Shown here in pieces: positions 44,323 to 52,195 of a stretch of DNA of 64,000 bases. The position numbers and the translations under genes are program-made. Every line of letters starts with the position of its first letter. Position 1 is the stretch's first letter. This DNA comes from Conchocele bisecta (taxonomy: Eukaryota > Mollusca > Bivalvia > Lucinida > Thyasiridae): the NCBI GenBank assembly GCA_029237695.1, contig CM055265.1:112580773-112644772 (forward strand), written 5' to 3'. The notes under the pieces are model-generated. The model did no database searches. It was not told where the DNA came from and was given only the letters and a program-made list of their open reading frames with translations.

Positions 44323-44661
44323 CTACCCGTCTTCCATTTCTACCTTTTCCAATGTTTCATCGTGAGCCCCCAATATTTCTTCACCTTTTTCCACTATCGC
44401 GCGAACTATAGATCTTTTATTTGGTATTTGGTCACCTGTGTGTCTAATTTGAGACAAATTATTTGTGCTTGAAGGTAATTCTTTAGAATTAATTACACTA
44501 GCCCTTAGCTCCGCAATACTTTCTTTTTGAATTCTGTTACCAACTTCCTCCGCTAGTGAGAGGTCTTTAAATGCCCCTCTTTTATAGGCGCGGGTAAACC
44601 GCTTCATAAACGCCTCATTCTTTGTGGCATTTATCAGCTTTGTTAACCCCCTAACTCTCAA
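44323..44661 (-). CDS. 112-codon ORF at the 5' side of the polymerase
   Basis: This basic, helix-rich ORF (TKLINATKNEAFMKRFTRAY at residues 6-25) ends in TAG at 44323-44325. The next 16 codons, in the same frame, lead straight into the polymerase block that starts at Met 44274. It is therefore either the polymerase N-terminus cut by a nonsense codon, or a separate small gene just upstream. The sequence after TAG is not the common CARYYA readthrough context. No domain is recognised. It faces the zinc-finger ORF across a shared promoter-like interval. Confidence 0.5.
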   Translation of the reverse strand: MRVRGLTKLINATKNEAFMKRFTRAYKRGAFKDLSLAEEVGNRIQKESIAELRASVINSKELPSSTNNLSQIRHTGDQIPNKRSIVRAIVEKGEEILGAHDETLEKVEMEDG

Positions 44662-44857
44662 ACCGTGTACTATAAGTAATCCCTAGAGATTCGGCTTCTC
44701 TTCTCAAACTTTCTATTTCTGACGTTATCATATTTTCTGTAATATACTTTTGTATAACCTATGAAATTTATCTGTTCAATTGGTCTTGAAAACATTATGT
44801 TTTTTTCACGACCAATTGAATATACATATATATATATACTATACATATACATATATA
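44662..44857. promoter_or_regulatory. Divergent promoter-like interval with inverted 18-bp word
   Basis: Between the divergently read polymerase (minus) and zinc-finger ORF (plus) lies an inverted pair: ttcaattggtcttgaaaa at 44775-44792, and its inverse at 44803-44820 with one mismatch. A TATA-like tract (tatatatatatactatacat and neighbours, 44824-44856) sits next to the plus-strand ATG. A third, direct copy of the word (ttcaattggacgtgaaaa) is at 45321-45338. The arrangement looks like an operator or terminus-binding site, but the function is inferred. Confidence 0.5.
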
Positions 44858-45172
44858 ATGGAGTGTGAGACTTGTTGTAAGACGTTTACGCGTAAAGACT
44901 ATCTACGAAGGCATCTAGCGAGACGTAGAAAGTTTCCTGTGCCCCCACCGCAATTTCAATGCCCCAGATGCCCTTGTAAATTCGTTAGTGCCCAAACTCT
45001 TTGTAGACATAAGCAACTACGCTGTCAGGTGGCTACAGGTGAACGTGGTAGACTAGAGCTGGTAGAATTAGTTGCTGATCTACGAAATCAATTAGCTATA
45101 TCGGAGGAGGAAAATATGGAGTTGGAATATAGACTATTGCGTGAGGACGCATTTAAATCGGAAACTTATTAG
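44858..45172 (+). CDS. Zinc-finger/coiled-coil protein of the Polinton
   Basis: An intact 104-codon ORF with the ATG at 44858-44860, right after a TATA-like tract. Residues 3-6 and 17 give a CxxC...H half finger (CETCCKTFTRKDYLRRH). Residues ~34-56 give a fuller C-x2-C-x12-H-x4-C finger (CPRCPCKFVSAQTLCRHKQ). The C-terminal ~40 residues are Leu/Glu-rich with heptad-like spacing (LVELVADLRNQLA), probably a dimerising coiled coil. A small DNA-binding regulator or terminal-protein-like factor is plausible; I do not recognise a named family. It is one of few unbroken genes in the element. Its last ~34 bp of coding sequence are partly duplicated downstream at 45224-45260. Confidence 0.6.
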   Translation: MECETCCKTFTRKDYLRRHLARRRKFPVPPPQFQCPRCPCKFVSAQTLCRHKQLRCQVATGERGRLELVELVADLRNQLAISEEENMELEYRLLREDAFKSETY

Positions 45173-45223
45173 AAGAAATCCATTGCGATAGACACCAATA
45201 TAATTGGACTACAATTCGACATC

Positions 45224-45360
45224 GTAGAAATCAATTAGCTATATTGGAGGAGGAAAATACATGATGTATTTATGACAACGAGACAAAAATAAATCCTTTT
45301 TATTAGTATAGTTTTATATGTTCAATTGGACGTGAAAAATACATGATGTATTTATGACAT
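45224..45360 (+). repeat. Local duplications downstream of the zinc-finger ORF
   Basis: aaatcaattagctatat plus ggaggaggaaaata (45227-45259) repeats part of the zinc-finger ORF (45085-45115). A 24-bp direct repeat containing the palindrome aaatacatgatgtattt is at 45254-45277 and 45336-45359. These lie between the gene and the presumed right terminus. Confidence 0.75.
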
Positions 45361-45436
45361 ACATTTTGGATTTTTCGGGGTGGTGGGGAACAATTTCCTC
45401 GTTAAACAATTTGTGCTTTTTCGGGGGTGGTGGGGG

Positions 45437-45498
45437 TAGTATAAAGGGTTATAAAGAATACCACCGCAGGTGGTATCATTTTGAATCCCTTTATACTA
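45437..45498. repeat. Nested palindrome at the presumed right end of the Polinton
   Basis: Outer arms tagtataaaggg and ccctttatacta enclose an inner hairpin ataccacc gca ggtggtat (about 45460-45478). Outside the right arm the sequence changes to LINE target DNA. This may be the Polinton terminus itself or a junction of two termini. Confidence 0.55.
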
Positions 45499-45992
45499 CT
45501 AAAAGCATTAATGTATGACTACAACGGGAATGCAGGCATTTGCTCCGCGGCTCTTACACCAACCACTCAGCGCCATTGTGACCATTATAAGTATGAGTAC
45601 GCACCCAAAACCCATTATGTCTGCAGTTTTATGCTTGAAACTAGTGACTTATTTACTATTGAGATATTTTTTCTGACCCACTTCCTTTCAATATATTGTG
45701 GAATGGACACTAACACAATTTCATAATCGCATAAGACTAACACACCATGAAGTCGAACAACTCCTCACTATGTTTGTTACATGTTTTCTTTTTTTCAATA
45801 ACTCTCATGTTGAGATTATTATATCCCAACATATCTGGTGACTGCTGATTCGGGGGGCTCTGTTGTGTTGTTGTTGCATGCGTCTATGCTGCGGGGTGTC
45901 GATGTCTGTCGTGCTGCTGTCGTTGTGCCCCGGGCGGACTCGGGATAGTAAGTATACTGACCACATTTAAACCTAAGCTGACCTCCCCGAGA

Positions 45993-46670
45993 TTGCCCTG
46001 GGCTCGCGGCGATAGTGGTGCGACAGGCGCGCGATGGCAATATAGACGGCATTATCCGAAACCACTTATCTGGCTCATATTGACCACCATACTTCTTCGC
46101 GGAATAGCACAATCAACCGTAAATGTACTTAGCATAAAACACGCACTTGAATCTACCACAAACCTGTGTCGCTTGACAAAATTAACAAACCATAGGTGTA
46201 CACCAAACCAGATAAAACTCGAACGCAACAAAACATTTACACGTCAAACATTAGCCATATTTATATCGGTTACTGCCCTATCTATACTCGCATTCATCTT
46301 GCAGGGGACAACCTTAACATCACTTACTAAACTACTCCTCATTTTAGCAGGTGATATACATCCAAACCCGGGACCAGCTCCAGAAAATGACTCCTCCCTA
46401 AACGACTCAGCATCTTCATATTCCAAACTCATAAATAGTGGACTGAGCATAATGCACCTTAATATACAAAGCATAAAGCACAAAATCGACATATTAGAAG
46501 TAGAGGCTCAACCTTATGATATCTTAATATTCACCGAAACTTGGCTTACACCAGACACATTAAATACAGAACTGTGCATACCTAACTTTAATCCTCCTTT
46601 TCGGTGTGACAGAATAGGCAGAATTGGTGGCGGAGTAGCTATATACGTTCGGAATTTCACTTTTATCTAA
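45993..46670 (+). pseudogene. LINE N-terminus, 2A-like motif and start of endonuclease
   Basis: A 225-codon frame. Hydrophobic stretches at residues ~25-40 and ~88-119 precede LAGDIHPNPGP (residues 118-128), which matches the 2A ribosome-skipping signature ending NPGP except that the usual Glu after D-x is His. Separation would fall between G127 and P128. Endonuclease motifs follow: SIMHLNIQSIKHK (metal-binding Asn) and ILIFTETWLTPD (catalytic Glu). The frame stops at 46668-46670. 2A motifs in APE-type LINEs are established; that a 2A with a hydrophobic lead can double as a signal sequence is known for some sea urchin proteins. The same role here is inference. The Met at 45993 may not be the true start. 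Confidence 0.75.
46344..46376 (+). other. 2A-like ribosome-skipping motif (LAGDIHPNPGP)
   Basis: The Gly-Asp-Ile-His-Pro-Asn-Pro-Gly-Pro coding stretch lies between a Leu-rich upstream segment and the endonuclease. The His at the usual Glu position could reduce skipping. Confidence 0.7.
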
Positions 46671-47640
46671 ACAACGCAGCGATCTTAAAACTAAACTTAA
46701 ACGGCATTGAATCAGTTTGGATCGAAGTAAACACTCACCAATCGTAAACTATTAATTTTTTGGTGGCATATACAGTCACCAGACTCGAATAATGCTCACT
46801 GGACGTTAATGGAACATTGATCGTGCATTTAACGAAACGTGTGACAATATCCTGATAGCAGGCGATTTTAATATTAACACACTTAACTCAACATCTAACA
46901 AAATTAACAGGCTCATATCTTCGTATAATGCCGAGCAGTTAATTACTTCACCAACACACACACGGAGCACTCATCATCCCTCATCGATCTAATGTTCATA
47001 AAACACACAGACCAGATTCATCACCAGCTTTGTCGCGGATCCATTTATACCAGATCTTGTCCGATTTCATTGCCCAATCGTTTGTGTAATGAAATTTAAT
47101 AAGCCCAAAATATCAATCTATAAGAGACGAATTTGGCTTTATGACCGAGGAGATTTTAACGCTTATAGAGTATACTAAAAAATCATAACTGGGCTAACTT
47201 AATTCAACCTGACGATATTGAAACAACGATAAAGTCATTAACCGATATAATTACTGATGCTGCATCCAAATCTATACCAAATAAACTTGTAACTATTAGA
47301 CCTAATGATATCCATGGTTTAATAATAGCTTACGCCGACTAATAAAAAAACGAACATAGACTCCACAAAAAAAGCAAAATAAATCGTTGTTAAAACCGAA
47401 AGCGCCTGGGCCAACTTCAGTAAAAATAAGTAAACGAAAGTGAACAAGCCTCCTAACGAAAGATGCAAATTAGAACATAAAAAACAAATTGATAGAAACA
47501 ATCAATACGAGTGACATTCTAGCAAAAACATGGTTTAAAAATAGCCAAGCAACTAACAGACAAAGCCGGCTCATCCCCACAAATACCAATACTTATAGAA
47601 AATGGAACTGAAGCCAATTCTGACCTCGAAAAAACAGAGA
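46671..47640 (+). pseudogene. LINE endonuclease C-terminal half and linker, decayed
   Basis: Fragments in shifting frames keep endonuclease signatures: ILIAGDFNIN near 46850-46880, a TSPTHTR stretch near 46945, and DLVRFHCPI near 47055-47080, where CR1-type endonucleases have their final His. The linker to the reverse transcriptase is rich in Lys/Arg. Several stops and small deletions interrupt it. No ORF of useful length remains, so it can be read only by following frames. Confidence 0.65.
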
Positions 47641-48558
47641 TGCTTAACGCCTACTTCTGTAAACAATCTTCTATTGATGGCAGTAACCAAGTTTACCACC
47701 TCTTACGTTACCCCAACACAACATATCTTCTATTCACATATCACAAAGAGATATATGACGCTATATCCTGTATCGACCCGTCCAAAGCATGTGGTCCAGA
47801 CCTTATAAGTCCTCGCCTATTGAGAGAGGTGCAAACGAGCTTTCATCACCTCTTTCTTTAATATTCAATATATCAATCAACTCCTCGCAATTTCCATGTT
47901 CATGGAAACTAGCTAACGTCATCCCAATATTCAAAAAGAATGATCCTTCAAATCCACAAAAATTATCGGCCTATATCACTTAAGCTGTATCGGGAAGCTC
48001 ATGGAACGCTGTATCCATAAGTATCTATATAATTATATAGTTAATAATAATATTCTCACACCATTCCAATCGGGGTTCGTCAAAGGAGACTCAACAGTAA
48101 ACCAGTTACTATATGTATACAATGATATATGTAAGGCTTTGGATGACGGCAAAGAAGTTCGTGCAGTTTTTTGTGATATATCAAAAGCTTTTAATAGGGT
48201 CTGGCACCGTGGCCTTCTTTATAAGCTGTCTTCAGCAGGCATTACTGGCAATTTGCACCGATGGTTTACATCTTATCTATCTTCCAGGCAACAGAGAGTA
48301 GTTTACGCAAACTCTTCATCCCACTGGTCCACTATTAATGCCGGCGTTCCTCAAGGGTCTATCCTAGGCCCACTCCTCTTTTTACTTTATATAAATGATA
48401 TAGTCACGGAAATCAAATCGAATATTAGACTTTTTGCCGATGACACGAGCTTATACATCATAGTCGACGACCCGAACACCTCTGCCATTTCTCTTAACGA
48501 TGACCTCAAAACAATTAATCATTGGTCGCGAGACTGGTTGGTCACGTTTAATCCATAA
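47641..48558 (+). pseudogene. LINE reverse transcriptase domain
   Basis: It copies LINE RNA into DNA at the nicked target. 48001-48558 is a clean 185-codon frame holding most palm motifs: PFQSGFVKGDSTVNQLLYVY, then FCDISKAF (catalytic Asp), VPQGSILGPLLFLLYINDI, and FADDTSLY (the catalytic Asp pair). The usual AFDRVWH reads AFNRVWH, but the catalytic Asp itself is kept. Finger motifs lie upstream in other frames, between 47641 and 47983. Stops before 48001 and after 48558 break the gene, although the palm motifs are intact. Confidence 0.88.
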
Positions 48559-49500
48559 TAACGGAAACAATGATATTTTCTCGAAAACAAAACAAACCGC
48601 AACACCCAGATCTTATCATGAACAATGTAACACTAAACCCCATTAGTGAACATACACACCTAGGTTTAACATTATCAGAAGATGGTAAATGGAAAACACA
48701 CATTTCCCGCTGCATAAATAAAGCATGGCAACGAATTGGCATCCTATCGTTCATTGAAATTCCTCCTAAATAGATCGGGTCTTGAACGTTTATACTTTCT
48801 CATACATTCGACCTCTCATAGAATTACGGCGATGTCATTTGGGACAATTGCACTTGTGAACTGAAAAATGATTGGACGCAATTCAAATGAAGCCACGCGA
48901 AAAGTAACAGGAGCCACAAAACTATGCAGTATAGAAAATTTATATCGCGACTTAAAATGGGAAACGCTAAGTACCAGAAGAAGAAAACATAAACTAAATA
49001 CAACTCTTTAAAATGAAAAATAATCTTACACCTAATTATCTACATACTCTTATACCGACTCAAGTACAAAATCGCTACGCCCTTCGCAACGCGGATGATA
49101 TTCCACATATTCCTTGCCGCACTCAAATGTACAATAACTCATTTCTACCGTCTGCTATACGCGAATGGAACACATTACCTGCAGAAATTAGAAACTCACC
49201 TAGCCTATCCATCTTTAAGTATCGAATGAACAAAAATACATCTAAATCAACAAAACTTTTTAACATAGGCAACAGGAGAGACCAAATATTGCACGCTCGC
49301 CTACGACTAGCTTGTAGCTCGCTCAACTACGACCTATACGAAAATCAATAGTAGATTTCCCCTTTATGTTCTTGTGGATCACAAGAGACTGTAGACCACT
49401 ACATAACAGCATGCACAAACTATGAACTACAGCGTCAACAATATTTAGCTGGGCTGGATTGTCCAGTCATTGCCGATAATCTTTTAAACGAAAGGTAGAA
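48559..49500 (+). pseudogene. LINE C-terminal region with Cys/His motif, decayed
   Basis: Thumb/connection sequence (HTHLGLTLSEDGKWKTHISR) at 48570-48773, then a 112-codon frame 49013-49351 with the conserved REWNTLP stretch. After a stop, a Cys-x-Cys...His...Cys cluster follows at ~49365-49415, typical of the end of CR1/Jockey-type ORF2. Frame breaks at ~48776, ~48990 and 49349. Confidence 0.7.
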
Positions 49501-49995
49501 GCACCTTTCATTAGAGAAAAAACAAACACGTGTTCCTACAAGTTCACAAAATATTATTACAACTATGCGGTTCTAATCGTATTAAACTATATTCATCATT
49601 ATATGTCAGACCAAAATGTATTGCTGGGAGGGGGGGGGGGAATACTACGCATCGTCTTCATCATAAGTCGCGCCGGCAGCCCCGAGTAGTAAGACGCATG
49701 GTACAGTCAGTTAACAGAGGTTATCCGATCAGCTCTACCATCAAAATAACCACTCCTTTCCTCTCTTTTTTATTTCATTTTATATTATCTTTGTTCCTTC
49801 TCTAACACTACGTTTATAAACAATATAATCAGTCAAATTTGTATATTGCAATGCGCACTACATATGATTTGTATGTTACACTGTCTTATATCTTGTAGGG
49901 AGATGAATTCATATAAGCTTCTAGCTTGTTTTCAAATCCTTGTATTTTATTATGTAACATGTATATTGTACATTTGCCAATAAAATATTGTTTAA
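49501..49995 (+). other. LINE 3' UTR
   Basis: Non-coding tail with a 12-G run near 49630 and a polyadenylation signal aataaa at 49979-49984. It ends ~11 bp later at the target-site duplication. Confidence 0.65.
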
Positions 49996-49996
49996 A

Positions 49997-50085
49997 CTAA
50001 AAGCATTAATAAGTGAAAATATAGGAAATATAGGAGAGAGTAAAGAATTTGTTTAGCTTATTTTTTCACTTATTAATGCTTTTAG
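49997..50085. repeat. Inverted repeat with 23-bp perfect arms, hit by the LINE
   Basis: ctaaaagcattaataagtga(aaa) at 49997-50019 is exactly inverted at 50063-50085, with a 43-bp loop. The LINE target-site duplication overlaps the left arm, so the LINE inserted into this fold-back. A truncated left arm remains on the other side, at 45499-45512. Confidence 0.9.
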
Positions 50086-51849
50086 GTATATTTAATGTAT
50101 TTATAGACCTCGGTCCGTTACTTCAACCTGTGATCGCAACTTGTCCTTGTTCATAAATATAAGTTTTTCGGCTAATTATCGCATCTGCTTGTCCACTTTC
50201 AACGTCATGGATAGCAAATCCAGAAAATTCCATGCTAAATTTAACTTGGCCGTATTGCAATCTATCTGGAAAATCTCACTAGTAGTGATGTAATTCCTTT
50301 CACCGATTTACAATTGCCACCGACTACCATTTCGCTGCAGATAAGACACATTACAAGATATTTCAGCATTGCACACTTCTACATAATCACCACAAACGTT
50401 GTAAGACAACAATTGTGCATGATAAGCAAAACTAACCGAATTTAACAATACGAGAACTGAATGTTATCGCTGGCGTAGCCGATGATGTAGTGTTCATTCA
50501 TGTGACCACAATCGCGAGGTCATGCGCGGGAAATAGGAATGCTATATTTAGCAAAACTGGCTTTGCGACGAGTTATTTTTTTTCAATAATATTAGTTTTT
50601 TCAGGTCATATACATATACATGTATGTTCCGAAATACAAATCTACCGTAAAATGATATTTCACTAACTGTTTTGCTCACAGTTCATCCACCCAGGGCCGT
50701 TAACCATTACAATGATGAATGAAATGTTGTCGTCTGCTGATTATTATTTTGTTTTCCTTTTTCTTCATCAAAAACATGCTCTCACAGCACTTTATAATTA
50801 TTTCCATTGAATTGCTGCCTGGTCGGATGAAACTTCAAACCGAGATCCCAGCTGTTGCTGGGAAATATAACCCACCGACTTTTACTTTCTCAGTTTCTGA
50901 AATGCTGCCATGGTTTATTGACAGAAAACAAAATATATAACAACAGCAGACAACAGGTTCCCTCATTCTAAGGGTTAAAATATAACTTGTATACACTAGG
51001 TTCCATGCAATTTTGAATAAAAGTATCAAAGAGGCTGGATCTCAAGTACGCATCAGCTGTTTCAAGTGAATGTAACTGCCGATATTTCCCTGTTTACCAG
51101 GCGAATTTCACTTCCTAGACCACAACAGGAGGTGACCTCTTGTTGATAAACCATGATAATTAACTTTGTAAAGAATCCCTTGACCAGTTTATGGCACACG
51201 CCTGTTAATGATACATAACAAATCTGTTCCCAATACAGTTTATACAGAGTAATTGACCGCCACTTAAAACTTCACATGTTTCTGTCAAAATTACACACAG
51301 GTGGACTGGTTATTGATTTTCTCCAAGGGAAATGTGCTTACTTAGAGGCAAGCGAAAACCCAGTCTGGACTATCAATACACACACAGAGACCGTGTCCTG
51401 GGAAAAGCAGACTTGTGTCAATTTTGCTATTTTTTTACCGGCGCCATTACTTTCGCCAAATTTTGTTTTCTTGTGCCACATTCAATTTATTAGCGCATTT
51501 GGCGCCATTTGCGAAGGCCAGCGTGAGCCCTGTATAGCAGGGACCAGACAAATTGCCGATGCGCGAAACGAAAGTGAACCTAATTTTGACAGCGCATCAA
51601 AGTTATCGCCGATTCGCCAAACATCAGTTGGCCGAATGAAAAATGAAACATCTCACCGCCCGAAATCTCAACGGAAAAATGGTCCCGGGAAATGTCTCCA
51701 ATACGGAATTCCGTATCAATACGGAAAACTTTCAGCCATGCATAAGTAGCTTCCATGGACTCTGTCAGGTTAACTTTCAGGCTATTTAATTTCTACAAAA
51801 CGGGTGTTTTAGTAAATTTCAGAAAACCAATTTTGGTGAAATCGGCTAC
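50086..51849. other. Low-copy sequence; probable TAF4 intron or flank
   Basis: No repeat family of this window is recognised except the last ~30 bp (51826-51849), which match the 'caattttggtgaaat' repeat. The longest frame (51276-51749) lacks any recognisable motif or splice-supported ends. No further TAF4 exon is visible. Confidence 0.45.
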
Positions 51850-51870
51850 TGAATTTTGATGCAGACGTAC

Positions 51871-52029
51871 GGGTTGTGCTGGGATGGGGGCGGCGACGTG
51901 AGCCACAGTTTCCATGGACAGTGCCAGCACCGGGGGCCGATGTTGTAACACGTCCAGTGGCGGTGCCCGCACGCCCTCTATCGCAATCTTGTTGGAGATC
52001 AGCGACTGGCGCAGTAAAGGCAGACTTTT
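51871..52029 (-). CDS. TAF4: TAF4 exon following the TAFH core
   Basis: This exon of a TFIID subunit is read right to left. The acceptor (gttgctggtgttacag) ends at 52030 and the first codons give KSLPLLRQSLISNKIAIEGV, which continues the TAFH domain exactly as in TAF4 proteins (FLK followed by a Ser-Leu-Pro-x-Leu-Arg-Gln helix). The upstream exon ends in phase 0 and this one starts in phase 0. With the donor gtacgt at 51865-51870 the exon is 159 bp, 53 codons, phase 0 at both ends. An alternative donor at 51849 would add seven codons but falls in repeat-like sequence. The second half is Pro/Ala-rich, as expected of the linker. A palindromic MITE lies 40 bp upstream of the acceptor. Confidence 0.85.
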
Positions 52030-52069
52030 CTGTAACACCAGCAACTCATATACTCAGCAGAATATTCAG

Positions 52070-52178
52070 ATATGTGGCGGTGACTGGAGAAATGGGGCTT
52101 ATGGGTTGTGCTATTTGATCAGAAGCTACACTGGTGACAAAACCCATAAGCCCCATTTCTTCAGTCACAGCCACATAT
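52070..52178. mobile_element. Palindromic MITE with 41-bp arms
   Basis: atatgtggcggtgactggag ... (52070-52110) is inverted at 52138-52178 with three mismatches. Related, longer copies are at ~56078-56477 and ~63487-63710. It lies in the TAF4 intron only 40 bp before the exon at 52029. Confidence 0.85.
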
Positions 52179-52195
52179 GAATACAATGTATAAAA

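Larger units (their letters stand above)
40711..44661 (-). pseudogene. Polinton protein-primed DNA polymerase B, multiply broken
   Basis: It would replicate the element from its termini. Successive minus-strand blocks: 44661-44323 (unassigned N-terminus), 44322-43462 (OTU-like and zinc-finger region), 43296-42628 (3'-5' exonuclease), 42588-41353 (palm motifs A and B) and 41301-40858 (motif C), with a tail in another frame to 40711. Visible motifs: Exo I DFEAYL (~43056), Exo II GFNSSKYD (~42765), motif A GYDANALYLS (~42045), motif B KLLGNSCCG (~41530) and motif C MDTDSMY (~41235). Summed block length is ~1,200 codons, usual for Polinton PolB. Breaks: in-frame TAG at 44323-44325, TAA at 43462-43464, and frame changes near 43300, 42640, 42460, 41350, 41310 and 40860. 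In motif B the usual Tyr of NSxYG is Cys. Confidence 0.88.
38179..45497. mobile_element. Decayed Polinton/Maverick element (partial)
   Basis: The element is identified by the combination of a retroviral-type integrase (plus strand), a protein-primed family-B DNA polymerase (minus strand) and small hydrophobic ORFs of the kind found beside them in Polintons. Base composition and vocabulary differ from the surrounding repeats. Expected but not seen: major and minor capsid proteins, adenain-like protease and FtsK/HerA-type packaging ATPase. The left end lies in the gap. The right end is probably near 45486-45497, where an inverted pair (agtataaaggg at 45439-45449 and ccctttatact at ~45488-45498) is followed by unrelated sequence. 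Both large genes have several frame breaks, so this copy cannot be autonomous unless some breaks are assembly errors. Confidence 0.85.
45513..49995 (+). mobile_element. CR1-like non-LTR retrotransposon with 15-bp TSD
   Basis: Boundaries are set by a perfect 15-bp direct repeat, actaaaagcattaat, at 45498-45512 and 49996-50010. Order: 5' leader; hydrophobic N-terminus; 2A-like motif; APE-type endonuclease; reverse transcriptase; C-terminal Cys/His region; 3' UTR with aataaa at 49979-49984. There is no poly-A tail, which suits CR1/L2-type elements. The open frame is broken many times, so the copy is inactive. Clade assignment rests on motif style and 3' end only. Confidence 0.88.

Noticed and set aside
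44670..44852. 60-codon minus-strand ORF between the Polinton promoter elements
   Set aside because: Its first part translates the TATA-like AT tract and the inverted word. The region is better explained as regulatory.
45481..45726. 81-codon ORF at the Polinton/LINE junction
   Set aside because: It crosses the LINE target-site duplication, so it cannot be an ancestral gene.
51276..51749. 157-codon plus-strand ORF in low-copy sequence
   Set aside because: Composition is not protein-like, no family is recognised, and it lies opposite the TAF4 strand without splice support.
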